Source: an uncultured SAR86 cluster bacterium | Lineage (GTDB): Bacteria > Pseudomonadota > Gammaproteobacteria > Magnimaribacterales > D2472 | Length of the DNA stretch: 64,000 nucleotides | Reading direction: 5' to 3' | Assembly (NCBI GenBank): GCA_902602595.1 | Contig: CACKRJ010000001.1 | Coordinates: 186,001 to 250,000, forward strand | Shown here: piece by piece, positions 53,900 to 62,529 of the stretch | Numbering within the stretch: position 1 is the first letter of the stretch | Layout of the letters: each line of letters begins with the position of its first letter | Notes under the pieces: generated by a model | Seen by the model: only the letters and a program-made list of their open reading frames with translations | Database searches by the model: none | What the model was told of the DNA's origin: nothing | Made by a program: the position numbers and the translations under genes

Positions 53900-54829
53900 C
53901 TACTGAAAATGATCCCAATTTTTTATTGAACCATTATTGTTTGTAAGTATTAATTTTTTACCGCCCATGACGCCAATAGTATGACATTTTTTTTTGCAGG
54001 AATTGAGTTTGTCTTGAAGAGCTAATAATTTTTTAGGGGGTACTGTAAATAATAGCTGATAGTCATCTCCAAACTCTAAGCATTGCTTAACATATTGTTT
54101 ATCAACTACAGGTACTTTATCTAAATCAAGGATACATCCAACTCCAGAGCTTGAAATTAGATGAGAGAGATCTTGAATAATTCCATCAGAGATATCGATG
54201 GCAGAAGAGGTAAAGCTCGCAATCATGCGTCCATAATCTATCTGAGCAGAAGGAAATAAATAAGGTTTAGTTTTATTGTTTAACTCGCCACTTCTCTTAT
54301 ATTCTTTCAACCCAATATATCCAGAACCCACAGCACCAGATAAACATAATATATCCCCAGATTGAGCATTAGATCTCTGCAAGATTTTTTTCTCAGGCCT
54401 TCCCAATACCGTTACGCTTATCTGCAAAGGGCCTTTCACAAGATCGCCACCAATCAATGGGAGCTTAAACTCCCTAGAAATTTTTTGCAGCCCCCTTTTA
54501 AATGCTTTCATCCAGTCTGGGTTAAATTTTGGCATTGCTAAGGAAAGATTGAAGGCAAGTGGCTTACCACCCATCGCTGCTATATCACTCAGAGCAATTG
54601 CAACAGATCGGTACGCAATTGAGTCCGCAGGCATAGATTTTAAAAAATGCACACCAACCACAGAAGTGTCAGTACTAATAAGTAATTTTGAATTGGCTGC
54701 AATTACAGCACAGTCATCACCTCCGGCAAGATTAATACCATTGGTATTTAGATAAGAAGCACCTATGCCTGATAGGTACTTCTTAATAATTGAGAATTCT
54801 GAACTTATATTAACTTGGGTATCTTTCAA
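53900..54829 (-). CDS. thiL: thiamine-monophosphate kinase
   Basis: Phosphorylates thiamine monophosphate to ThDP, the cofactor of Dxs encoded nearby. It is about 309 aa. SEFSIIKKYL, GGDDCAVI (metal and nucleotide site), STDTSVVGVHF, VAIALSDIAAMGGKPLAF, GGDLVKGP and ISDGIIQDL fit the PurM-like fold. No ATG is available near the start: TTG at 54829 gives the family-length N-terminus and a 20-nt overlap with the thiolase, while TTG at 54859 would add 10 residues. Confidence 0.9.
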   Translation of the reverse strand: MKDTQVNISSEFSIIKKYLSGIGASYLNTNGINLAGGDDCAVIAANSKLLISTDTSVVGVHFLKSMPADSIAYRSVAIALSDIAAMGGKPLAFNLSLAMPKFNPDWMKAFKRGLQKISREFKLPLIGGDLVKGPLQISVTVLGRPEKKILQRSNAQSGDILCLSGAVGSGYIGLKEYKRSGELNNKTKPYLFPSAQIDYGRMIASFTSSAIDISDGIIQDLSHLISSSGVGCILDLDKVPVVDKQYVKQCLEFGDDYQLLFTVPPKKLLALQDKLNSCKKKCHTIGVMGGKKLILTNNNGSIKNWDHFQ

Positions 54830-56003
54830 ATAAGCCAGTTGCGCCCATTCCACCACCAACGCACATAGTCACAATACCAAATTGCTTATCTTGATTATTC
54901 AACTCACGAACAATATGACCAACTTGTCTCGATCCAGTCATGCCGAAGGGATGTCCAATTGAAATTGATCCACCATTTACATTAAGCTTATCCATTGGGA
55001 TGCCTAGCTGATCTCGACAATATGCAACTTGAACTGCAAAGGCTTCATTAAGCTCCCAAAGATCAATATCATCAACACTCATATTATGAGATTTCAAAAG
55101 CTTAGGAACAGAAAATACTGGCCCAATTCCCATTTCATCTGGCTCACAGCCCATGGTTGTAAATCCCCTGAAGTAAGCCATTGGCTTTAAACCTAGTTCA
55201 AGAGCTTTTTCTTCACTCATAACCAGAGTTACTGAAGCGCCATCTGAAAGCTGAGAAGAGTTACCTGCGGTAACTGACCCATTTTCTGGATCAAAAACTG
55301 GCTTAAGCCCTGCTAAAGCTTCCATTGTTGTTCCTGGTCTGTTGCATTCATCTTTATCTACTGTGTAATCAACTTCTTTAGAATCTCCGGTCTCTTTGTT
55401 AATTAGCATCATCTTTGTATCCATTGGAATGATCTCATCAACAAACTTACCTGCTTCTTGAGCAGCAGCTGTTCTTGTTTGGCTTTCAAAAGCAATCTCA
55501 TCTTGAGCTTCTCTCGAAACGTTATATCTTTTAGCAACACATTCTGCAGTGATGCCCATTGGATGGTATATCCCAGGATGACTTTCTGCTAATTTTTCAT
55601 TAACGAATCCATCCATGTTTGTTTTTCCAGACACCATAGTAATTTGCTCCACACCACCAGCAATAATGGTGTCATAGCAACCTGCCATAATTTGACTAGC
55701 AGCCATTGAGACGGTTTGCAGCCCTGAAGAACAATAACGATTGACGGTTGTGCCTCCAACAGTAATCGGTAGATTTGATAACACTGCAGCATTTCTACCT
55801 ATATTGTGACCCATCGCACCTTCAGGATTTCCACAACCCATAATGACATCTTCAACCATTTCTGGAGGTAAGTTTGGATTTCTATCTAACATAGCATTAA
55901 TAATATGGGCCAACATGTCGTCTGCACGAGTAATGTTAAAGCCTCCACGATGAGATTTTGCTAGACCAGTTCTAACACTATCTACGATAACCGCTGTTTT
56001 CAT
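54810..56003 (-). CDS. acetyl-CoA C-acyltransferase (thiolase)
   Basis: Thiolase of 397 aa that cleaves 3-ketoacyl-CoA in beta-oxidation or condenses acetyl-CoA. The nucleophilic cysteine is in NRYCSSGLQT near residue 90, NEAFAVQ and GHPFGMTGSRQ hold the catalytic Asn/His, and MCVGGGMGATG contains the second cysteine. With two acyl-CoA dehydrogenases encoded on the same strand, fatty acid degradation is likely. No fadB-type partner is adjacent. Confidence 0.93.
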   Translation of the reverse strand: MKTAVIVDSVRTGLAKSHRGGFNITRADDMLAHIINAMLDRNPNLPPEMVEDVIMGCGNPEGAMGHNIGRNAAVLSNLPITVGGTTVNRYCSSGLQTVSMAASQIMAGCYDTIIAGGVEQITMVSGKTNMDGFVNEKLAESHPGIYHPMGITAECVAKRYNVSREAQDEIAFESQTRTAAAQEAGKFVDEIIPMDTKMMLINKETGDSKEVDYTVDKDECNRPGTTMEALAGLKPVFDPENGSVTAGNSSQLSDGASVTLVMSEEKALELGLKPMAYFRGFTTMGCEPDEMGIGPVFSVPKLLKSHNMSVDDIDLWELNEAFAVQVAYCRDQLGIPMDKLNVNGGSISIGHPFGMTGSRQVGHIVRELNNQDKQFGIVTMCVGGGMGATGLFERYPS

Positions 56004-56029
56004 TTTTTTACTCCAAATTTTGTAACGAG

Positions 56030-56347
56030 TTATTCTAAACGATCGTTGTCATTACTTAAAGACTTATACCAATTTGGTATTAAATCAATATCTAGCTCTT
56101 TAGCTTTAGTAAATATATATGGAAGAGTGATAGGGCTAAAAGGCAAAATTAACAAAATGCCTAAACCTAAGTTTTTTAAAAGTTGACGCAATTGGGAGTT
56201 AGCTAACTCTAATTCATCCTTTGATGCAGATCCTTCAGCAAACTTAATGTATATATCGAGCATTTTTTTATTTTCACGATTTTCTTCAAGAAAGCTTTCT
56301 TGCAATTTTGAAAGGATCTTATTTAAACGCTTTGTAAATACTTTCAT
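56030..56347 (-). CDS. small membrane-associated protein with LETM1-like C-terminal segment
   Basis: 105 aa from ATG at 56347 (an upstream TTG at 56350 would fall in the terminator T-run). The N-terminal half is charged and helical (KLQESFLEENRENKKMLDI), possibly a short coiled coil. The C-terminal half has a hydrophobic segment LGLGILLILPFSPITLPYI followed by TKAKELDIDLIPNWY, which recalls the LPFS...LP.I...A..L.I..LP pattern of LETM1-domain proteins. I am not sure of that link. It lies 26 nt before the thiolase and directly after a terminator, with no ribosome-binding site. Confidence 0.65.
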   Translation of the reverse strand: MKVFTKRLNKILSKLQESFLEENRENKKMLDIYIKFAEGSASKDELELANSQLRQLLKNLGLGILLILPFSPITLPYIFTKAKELDIDLIPNWYKSLSNDNDRLE

Positions 56348-56348
56348 C

Positions 56349-56377
56349 AAAAAAAAGCCCAGAATTGATCTGGGCTT
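56349..56377 (-). terminator. rho-independent terminator of the TonB receptor gene
   Basis: On the minus strand a 9-bp perfect GC-containing stem (AAGCCCAGA / TCTGGGCTT) with a 5-nt loop is followed by eight T. It begins 23 nt after the TonB receptor stop. The T-run ends right before the ATG of the small membrane protein gene, so any downstream expression needs readthrough or an internal promoter. Confidence 0.85.
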
Positions 56378-56399
56378 ATTGTATCTAAAATCTCAAGAT

Positions 56400-59198
56400 T
56401 TAGAATGTCATTCCAAAGCTTATTCCCATAGTTCTAGGATTATTATAGTTAGCAAACTTGGAGCCCCCTTGAAGGTTCGAAGCTTTATAAATACCCTGTA
56501 AAGATCTATCGTCTGAAATATTCTTGACCCAAAAACCTACATACCAATTAGCATCAAATGGGTTATAAGTAACATTAATATCTGAGAAATCAATCTCATC
56601 TACTTTCAAATGTGGGCTATTGAAAATATCTGACTCTCTCTCATCCATGAAAGAATGCTGAATTCTAAAGTCATACACTCCCCCTGAAGCAAAAATTGAT
56701 TTAGTTAAAGCTAGGTTGTATGAAAGTCCTGGTGCTCCAGGCAATGTATTGCCTCCAACATCTTGCGCTTGAGCAGTTGAACAATTTATTCCAGCTAAGG
56801 GATTGAAGAATGGGGTATTACATGAATATCCTGCAAACTTATAGACTGGTCCCGCATCAGTAAATCCAACATTCATCAGACCATTTGTTCCTGGCACTGG
56901 ATCAACCATATTACCTGTAATTGGACTTGCAATTCTTGTTGTTCCTAAGACAATATTTAAAGGATCAACTAGCATTGCTGTGCCAGCAACCTCACTTGTC
57001 ACATCAAGAAAATTAAAGTCCATTCTAAGTGTTTCTGATAAAAGATAAGTGAACTCTCCCTCAAATCCTGAAATTTCTGCATCAAAGTTGGTGTTTCTTG
57101 AGCCTGCATCTGTTATAGAGGAGATAATCATATTGGTATGATCGCCAGAGAAATAACTGACATTAGCCATTAATCTGCCACCCATCCACATACCTTTAGT
57201 ACCAATTTCAAGATATTCAACATCCTCAGGTGCATAAGGATCTAATATACCTTTTTCATTTGGATTTGAGCCACCTGCTTTAGAAGCACTCGTCCAAGTT
57301 GCATAAACCATAGCATCTTCAGATATGTATTTTTTTATTCCAATTTTGCCTGATAAATTATCGCTTGAATTTGGCAGTAATATAGCAGGGTATCGAATAT
57401 ATTCTGGATTAGGCCCTGTCATAGTGGTAGGAGCATTAGCTCTAAAGATTGCAGCGCCTCCTCCATTATCACCCAAAGCACTAAATTGACTGTCAAAATT
57501 ATAAAAATCATCATATCTGAAACCAATTGTTAGCTCAGTTGTTTCGTTAAGATCAAAATACATCTCACCAAATATAGCCTCAGATTGAGTCATATTATGA
57601 GAATCTTGGAAAAAGCCTTGCATCACATTTGGCAAGGTATATTTTGGTGAAGCGGCAAGCTGAGGTAGCAATGTAGGCAAACCAGCAGCTCCAACAGCAG
57701 CTAAACCAAGCGTAAGATTGGTAAAGAAGCCTGTACCGCCATAGCCACATAAATCAGCAGGCAAACCAGGCACTCCAGCAGCACTAAGACCTTGGAGCGT
57801 TGGGCCAAAGACAGCAGCATTATAAGGATGTCTACACATATCAGTCATCATCTGCAAGGCAGCAGATTGAACCATATAGTTATTTGCGGACTTGTTATGA
57901 TAATCGTAATAACCGATTACAAAATTAAATGCTCCTTCAAAGTCTGAAATATATGTAACTTCTGTTTGTCTAGCAAAACCTTTTGCAACTGCAAATTCAT
58001 ATTGTCTGTCATGAGTGACATATTCAGAAAAACCATAGAAGGTTGCATTAAATCCTATTGGAGGCAAGCCAATGGCACCAAGACTTCCTGGAAGACCTGC
58101 TGCAGAAGCTACACCATACTCATTATCTTGATGATGGTAATAGTCTCTTGTTGAATATGATCCTTTGATTGAAAAAGTTCCATTTTCTAATTCATTTATG
58201 TACTCAATGGTAGTAAATTCAACTGTTTGCTCATGCTTTGGATCTTTATTGTGATTAACTTGATCGATTGAGTTTGGAATTGTTGCCCCAGCATATGGAT
58301 CAAAATTAGCACTTGGTTGAAGATTAGCGAGTAGGTTATATACACCAGTAAAAGCTCCCGCTTTATGTCCAGGCTGACCCATTTTGCCTATCGTGTATGG
58401 ATCACAACCCATTAATGGATCTTTATCACAATGGATTTGGCCAATGTTAAATCTCTTATCACTTCCTTCTTGAGTTTCATATGTAATTTGTAATCTTGAT
58501 GAATCTGATAGATCCCAGTCCAATGAAAGCCTCATTGCAATTTGATTCCTGTCATCAACAATATTGCCAGAATTTACATTCTCAACCCAGCCATCTCTTG
58601 TAAAAGAGGCGACAGCAATCCTAGAATTAATTGATTCAGTTAAAGGGAGATTAACCGCTGCTTTAACTTCGGTTAAATCATAATCACCAACTTTTACTCT
58701 TGCATATCCACCAGGCTCACTGCTTGGTCTAGTAGTTACATAGTTTATAACTCCTCCAACAGCATTTCTTCCATATAAAGTTCCTTGCGGTCCTTTTAAT
58801 ACCTCTAGTCTGTCTATATCAAAAAATCCCATATCGGTTAAAGTGGAATTTCCAATACTGTGTCCATTTGATGCTGTTACATACGAGCTAACGGTTGCAG
58901 CACCTACACCAAAACTTCCATAACCACGCATCGAATATGAAGCTCCAGATCCAATAGCTTTTGAATGAACAAAACCTGGAATATTCTGTGACAAACTTTG
59001 AATATCTTTAATCTGTCTGGCTTCAACGTCATCGGCATCAAAAGCGATAATTGATAATGCTAAATCCTGAGTGGACTCACTTTTCTTTGTAACCGTTACA
59101 ACAATCTCTTCAATTTCTAGGTTACCCTCTTGTGCTATAGCAGTAGCACTGTAATTAAAGCCAATAATTAATGCGAATACATAAAATAATCTGTTCAT
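56400..59198 (-). CDS. TonB-dependent outer-membrane receptor
   Basis: Beta-barrel importer energised by TonB-ExbB-ExbD, 932 aa. A signal peptide (MNRLFYVFALIIGFNYSATAIA) is followed by a TonB-box-like EIEEIVVTVTKK. The plug domain is about residues 40-150 (LSQNIPGF, GPQGTLYGRNAVGGVINYVT), and the 22-strand barrel ends with an aromatic residue (GISFGMTF). Ligand is unknown; the adjacent fatty-acid genes hint at lipids or another hydrophobic nutrient, but that is weak. AGGGGGAAG stands 3-12 nt before the ATG. A terminator follows the gene. Confidence 0.95.
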   Translation of the reverse strand: MNRLFYVFALIIGFNYSATAIAQEGNLEIEEIVVTVTKKSESTQDLALSIIAFDADDVEARQIKDIQSLSQNIPGFVHSKAIGSGASYSMRGYGSFGVGAATVSSYVTASNGHSIGNSTLTDMGFFDIDRLEVLKGPQGTLYGRNAVGGVINYVTTRPSSEPGGYARVKVGDYDLTEVKAAVNLPLTESINSRIAVASFTRDGWVENVNSGNIVDDRNQIAMRLSLDWDLSDSSRLQITYETQEGSDKRFNIGQIHCDKDPLMGCDPYTIGKMGQPGHKAGAFTGVYNLLANLQPSANFDPYAGATIPNSIDQVNHNKDPKHEQTVEFTTIEYINELENGTFSIKGSYSTRDYYHHQDNEYGVASAAGLPGSLGAIGLPPIGFNATFYGFSEYVTHDRQYEFAVAKGFARQTEVTYISDFEGAFNFVIGYYDYHNKSANNYMVQSAALQMMTDMCRHPYNAAVFGPTLQGLSAAGVPGLPADLCGYGGTGFFTNLTLGLAAVGAAGLPTLLPQLAASPKYTLPNVMQGFFQDSHNMTQSEAIFGEMYFDLNETTELTIGFRYDDFYNFDSQFSALGDNGGGAAIFRANAPTTMTGPNPEYIRYPAILLPNSSDNLSGKIGIKKYISEDAMVYATWTSASKAGGSNPNEKGILDPYAPEDVEYLEIGTKGMWMGGRLMANVSYFSGDHTNMIISSITDAGSRNTNFDAEISGFEGEFTYLLSETLRMDFNFLDVTSEVAGTAMLVDPLNIVLGTTRIASPITGNMVDPVPGTNGLMNVGFTDAGPVYKFAGYSCNTPFFNPLAGINCSTAQAQDVGGNTLPGAPGLSYNLALTKSIFASGGVYDFRIQHSFMDERESDIFNSPHLKVDEIDFSDINVTYNPFDANWYVGFWVKNISDDRSLQGIYKASNLQGGSKFANYNNPRTMGISFGMTF

Positions 59199-59262
59199 AA
59201 TCTTCCCCCTTAAAGTTGATTAACTTGAACTTGTAAAAAACATGATATACCCAATGGCAAAG

Positions 59263-59274
59263 GCATTGCAATGC
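59263..59274. promoter_or_regulatory. palindrome in the TonB receptor upstream region
   Basis: Perfect 12-bp palindrome GCATTGCAATGC, 65-76 nt upstream of the receptor ATG. On the minus strand its TTGCAA is followed after 16 nt by TATATC, a plausible if imperfect -35/-10 pair, so a repressor bound here could block the promoter. The rest of the 131-nt gap is AT-rich without other clear sites. Confidence 0.35.
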
Positions 59275-59329
59275 TTATCTGAAAGCTATTTTTATTATAT
59301 TTCTAGCTTATAGGTTAAATACATTTCGT

Positions 59330-60529
59330 TTATTTTAGCTGGGAAGAGCTTTTACCTAAAACTTGTCTTGCAACAATCAACTGTTGAATTTGCTGAGTGC
59401 CCTCAAAAATATCAAGAATTTTAGAATCTCGAGAAAACTTTTCAAGCAAATAATCCTCTGAAAAACCTTGCATTGAGCATATCTCAACACATTTTAATGA
59501 GATTTTATTGCCAATTCTGCCTGCTTTTGCCTTGCCCATAGAAGCTTCTTTAGAATTAGGCATTTTTTGGTCCATCATCCAAGCTGATTTATAAACCAAT
59601 AATCTTGCAGCCTCTAATTCTGCTTCAAGCATTTCTAATTCATTTTGAATGGCAGTCTGTTGGTGCATGGATCTACCAAAATTATCTTCATAATCCTCTT
59701 CAGCTAGCATGGCTCTAGTCATATCTAATGCAGCTTGACCTAAACCAACTGCCATTCCAGCAACCATGGGTCGAGTATTATCAAAAGTCTGCATAGCGCC
59801 ACCAAATGATTTTTTGGCAGCATCTATATCTGTTTCAATCTCTTCTTTGCCGCCAAGCAGATTTTCACGAGGGATTCTGCAGTTATCAAAAATTAAAGTT
59901 GCAGTATCAGACGCTCTAATACCTAGTTTTTTTTCAAGCCTTGCCACTGTAAACCCTGGAGTGCCTTTTTCTACAATAAATGATCTAATTGCTGTTTTGC
60001 CCATATCTTTGTTTAGGGTTGCCCAAACGACAACACAATCACATCGATCACCATCGGTAACATAAATCTTTTCTCCATTTAAGACCCACTCATCCCCTTC
60101 CAAAATAGCTGTTGTTGAGATATTTTTTGAATCTGAGCCAGCGGCAGGTTCTGTTATTGCCATAGCAGCCCATCTTTTTCCCCACAGATCTTTTTGGTCT
60201 GGGTTGCCAACCGCCATGATGGCAGCATTTCCCAATCCAGTGCCTGGTCTAGCGAGAAATAGACCAACATCACCCCAGCACATTTGCTCTAGAGAGATTA
60301 CAGCCCATAGATTTCTTCCACCCAAATCCATTGACTTGGCCGAATCATCACTCACACCACTTTCTTTTTTTTGCGCTGCAGCAGCTTGATTAAGTTGCTC
60401 CATTTCTAGGGGTGGTTCATGCTCAGCTTTGTCATATTTTCTGGAAATAGGACGCAATATAAACTCTGCAGCCATCCTCATGGTCTCTTGAGTTTTTTGT
60501 AATTGATTAGGTAAAAGTGGATGTATCAT
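59330..60529 (-). CDS. acyl-CoA dehydrogenase
   Basis: FAD enzyme that introduces the alpha-beta double bond into acyl-CoA. It is 399 aa from ATG at 60529, which has AGGAG 6 nt upstream. AMAITEPAAGSDSKN is the FAD-binding signature, TDGDRCDCVVVWA is in the beta domain, and DIFEGTQQIQQLIVAR near the end carries the catalytic glutamate (MCAD-type position). It immediately follows the second acyl-CoA dehydrogenase gene (1 nt gap), so the two may form a heteromeric enzyme. Confidence 0.93.
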   Translation of the reverse strand: MIHPLLPNQLQKTQETMRMAAEFILRPISRKYDKAEHEPPLEMEQLNQAAAAQKKESGVSDDSAKSMDLGGRNLWAVISLEQMCWGDVGLFLARPGTGLGNAAIMAVGNPDQKDLWGKRWAAMAITEPAAGSDSKNISTTAILEGDEWVLNGEKIYVTDGDRCDCVVVWATLNKDMGKTAIRSFIVEKGTPGFTVARLEKKLGIRASDTATLIFDNCRIPRENLLGGKEEIETDIDAAKKSFGGAMQTFDNTRPMVAGMAVGLGQAALDMTRAMLAEEDYEDNFGRSMHQQTAIQNELEMLEAELEAARLLVYKSAWMMDQKMPNSKEASMGKAKAGRIGNKISLKCVEICSMQGFSEDYLLEKFSRDSKILDIFEGTQQIQQLIVARQVLGKSSSQLK

Positions 60530-60530
60530 C

Positions 60531-61652
60531 TTAAACTCCTGCACCCCCTTCAAATATACCGATAGCTCTTAAATTTCTATACCAAAGCTCAACAGGATGC
60601 TCATGAGTAAAACCATGGCCTCCAAGCAATTGCACTCCATCGGTTCCTATTTTCATTCCATGATGGGCAGCAAATCGGTTTGTAAGTGATGCCTGCTTAT
60701 GAAAGTCTTCGCCAAGATCCTTCAAGGCAGCAGATTTATATATCATTAATCTTAAGGCTTCTGTTTCAATCGCCATATCTGCGACCATAAAGGCCACCGA
60801 CTGTCGATTTGAAATCGGCTCACCAAAAGCTACTCGTTCATTGGTGTATGGAACAACGTAATCTAAAACAGCTTGGCAGACTCCCAGCGCTAAAGCTGAC
60901 ATGCCAATTCGAGCAGAGTCTACAAGAGACTCATAGTTAATAGAGTAGTTATGTCCGCCAAGTTTATGTGAAGCATTAATTTTGCAATTAGATAAACTAA
61001 TTTGTGATAGAGGTACGCCCTTTAAGCCCATAAACTCTTTATCTTCAAGCGCAACACCTTCTTGGTCTTTATTCACAAAATATAAATTGCATTCGCCTGA
61101 TTCATTAGATGCAGAAATCAAAAAAGTATTGGCTTGATTTGCAAAAGCAACACCTGTTTTCGATCCGTTAAGAATAATTTCTTCGCCATTTTCTTCTGCA
61201 GATACGCTTGACTGATATGGATCAGTAGAAAGCAAAGTGTTATTAATACCAAGACCTACATGAAAGATTGATCCATTAACAAGTTTAGGTAACAGCTCTG
61301 CTTTCTGCTCTTCACTACCATGCTCTGAAATAATTTGAGCGACTAACAAAGGAACAGACACGGACATTGCTAGTGACAGATCTCCGTAAGCAAGTGCCTC
61401 AAGGGCCAAAGCATTTGAGACAGAATCCTGCTTTAATCCCATACCGCCATATACCTCCGGAATGATAAGGGGAATCAAATCTAAAGATTTAATTTTTTCA
61501 AGCAATTCATCGCTAGGCCTACCATCACTTTCAGCTTGTCTGGCGTGAGGGCGAAGCTCAGTTTCAGCAAATTTTCTCAGCATGTCCCAAGTCATCTGCT
61601 GATCTTCAGAAAGAGTGAGATCAAAAGGATGCTCTGTTTTGTATTCTTGCAT
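60531..61652 (-). CDS. acyl-CoA dehydrogenase family protein, short C-terminus
   Basis: Second ACAD, 373 aa. LSEDQQMTWDMLRKFAETELRP is the N-terminal helical domain, LKGVPLSQISLSNCKI lies in the beta domain, and LLGGHGFTHEHPVELWYRNLRA is the usual C-domain block. The protein ends FEGGAGV, just after the catalytic-Glu position, where other ACADs continue for 10-20 residues. The FAD/NLTEP-type signature is weakly conserved. It may be a catalytically altered partner of the next gene. Confidence 0.88.
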   Translation of the reverse strand: MQEYKTEHPFDLTLSEDQQMTWDMLRKFAETELRPHARQAESDGRPSDELLEKIKSLDLIPLIIPEVYGGMGLKQDSVSNALALEALAYGDLSLAMSVSVPLLVAQIISEHGSEEQKAELLPKLVNGSIFHVGLGINNTLLSTDPYQSSVSAEENGEEIILNGSKTGVAFANQANTFLISASNESGECNLYFVNKDQEGVALEDKEFMGLKGVPLSQISLSNCKINASHKLGGHNYSINYESLVDSARIGMSALALGVCQAVLDYVVPYTNERVAFGEPISNRQSVAFMVADMAIETEALRLMIYKSAALKDLGEDFHKQASLTNRFAAHHGMKIGTDGVQLLGGHGFTHEHPVELWYRNLRAIGIFEGGAGV

Positions 61653-61814
61653 AGATTTTTAGTATGAATTTAACTTTCGATTACTTGTAAAAGTAACGCA
61701 TTGTGTAAAGATGTTAAAGGTATTAATTAGTCAAATCAATGACTATTGATGTGACGAATATTCAAAAATTTGAATTATAAGATAAGGCTTATATAACTAA
61801 CTAGAGTTTGAATA
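61653..61814. promoter_or_regulatory. divergent intergenic region with two inverted repeats
   Basis: 162-nt AT-rich gap between the acyl-CoA dehydrogenase operon (minus) and nth (plus). It holds TTACTT-gtaa-AAGTAA at 61681-61696, close to the dehydrogenase start, and ATTCAAA-aa-TTTGAAT at 61760-61775, close to nth, followed by a TATAAG. Both look like small dimer sites. No gene is visible. Confidence 0.4.
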
Positions 61815-62468
61815 ATGAAAAAGTTGGAACGTGCGTTAATTGTATTAAAAATCTTAGATGAATATTATCCTGAAACTCCTGTTCCACTTAATCATCAAGA
61901 TAATTTTACTCTTCTTATTGCAGTTTTGTTGTCTGCTCAATGTACTGATGAAAGAGTTAACAAAGTTACTCCTAAGCTTTTTGAGCTTGCAGATAACCCA
62001 AAAGATATGAGTACTAAAAGCCCAGAGGAGATATATAACATTATAAAGCCATGTGGTTTAGGGCCTCAAAAATCTAAGGCTATACACAAGCTATCCAATA
62101 TCTTATGCGATTCTCATAACGGAGAAGTTCCTGATGATATAAAAGCCCTAGAGAAACTCCCAGGAGTTGGTCATAAAACAGCATCAGTGGTTATTAGTCA
62201 GGGATTTGGACAACCAGCATTTCCTGTAGATACTCATATTCATAGACTTGCTCAAAGATGGGGTCTGACCAAAGGAAAAAATGTCCAACAAACTGAAAAG
62301 GATCTAAAAAAAATCTTTCCGAAAGATTCCTGGAACAGGCTTCACTTACAAATCATATTTTGGGGAAGAGAGTTTTGCCAAGCTCAGCAATGCCATGGGA
62401 TCACCTGTAAAATTTGTAAAGCAACTTTTCCTAAAAGATCTCGTCCTTTTTCCCACAAGAAGCCATAG
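61815..62468 (+). CDS. nth: endonuclease III with atypical cysteine cluster
   Basis: DNA glycosylase/AP lyase for oxidised pyrimidines, 217 aa. LLSAQCTDERVNKVTPKLF is the family start block. LPGVGHKTASVV holds the catalytic Lys (HhH), and PVDTHIHRLAQRWGL the catalytic Asp. The C-terminal [4Fe-4S] region reads FCQAQQCHGITCKICKATF: cysteine spacing is 4-4-2, not the usual C-X6-C-X2-C-X5-C. It may still bind a cluster with a different ligand set. Position next to glyA is not a strong context. Confidence 0.92.
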   Translation: MKKLERALIVLKILDEYYPETPVPLNHQDNFTLLIAVLLSAQCTDERVNKVTPKLFELADNPKDMSTKSPEEIYNIIKPCGLGPQKSKAIHKLSNILCDSHNGEVPDDIKALEKLPGVGHKTASVVISQGFGQPAFPVDTHIHRLAQRWGLTKGKNVQQTEKDLKKIFPKDSWNRLHLQIIFWGREFCQAQQCHGITCKICKATFPKRSRPFSHKKP

Positions 62469-62529
62469 ATAATTTAGAATAAGACTTTCAAGCTTTTAAC
62501 AAAAATTATTAATACTTTTGGAGTAATCA

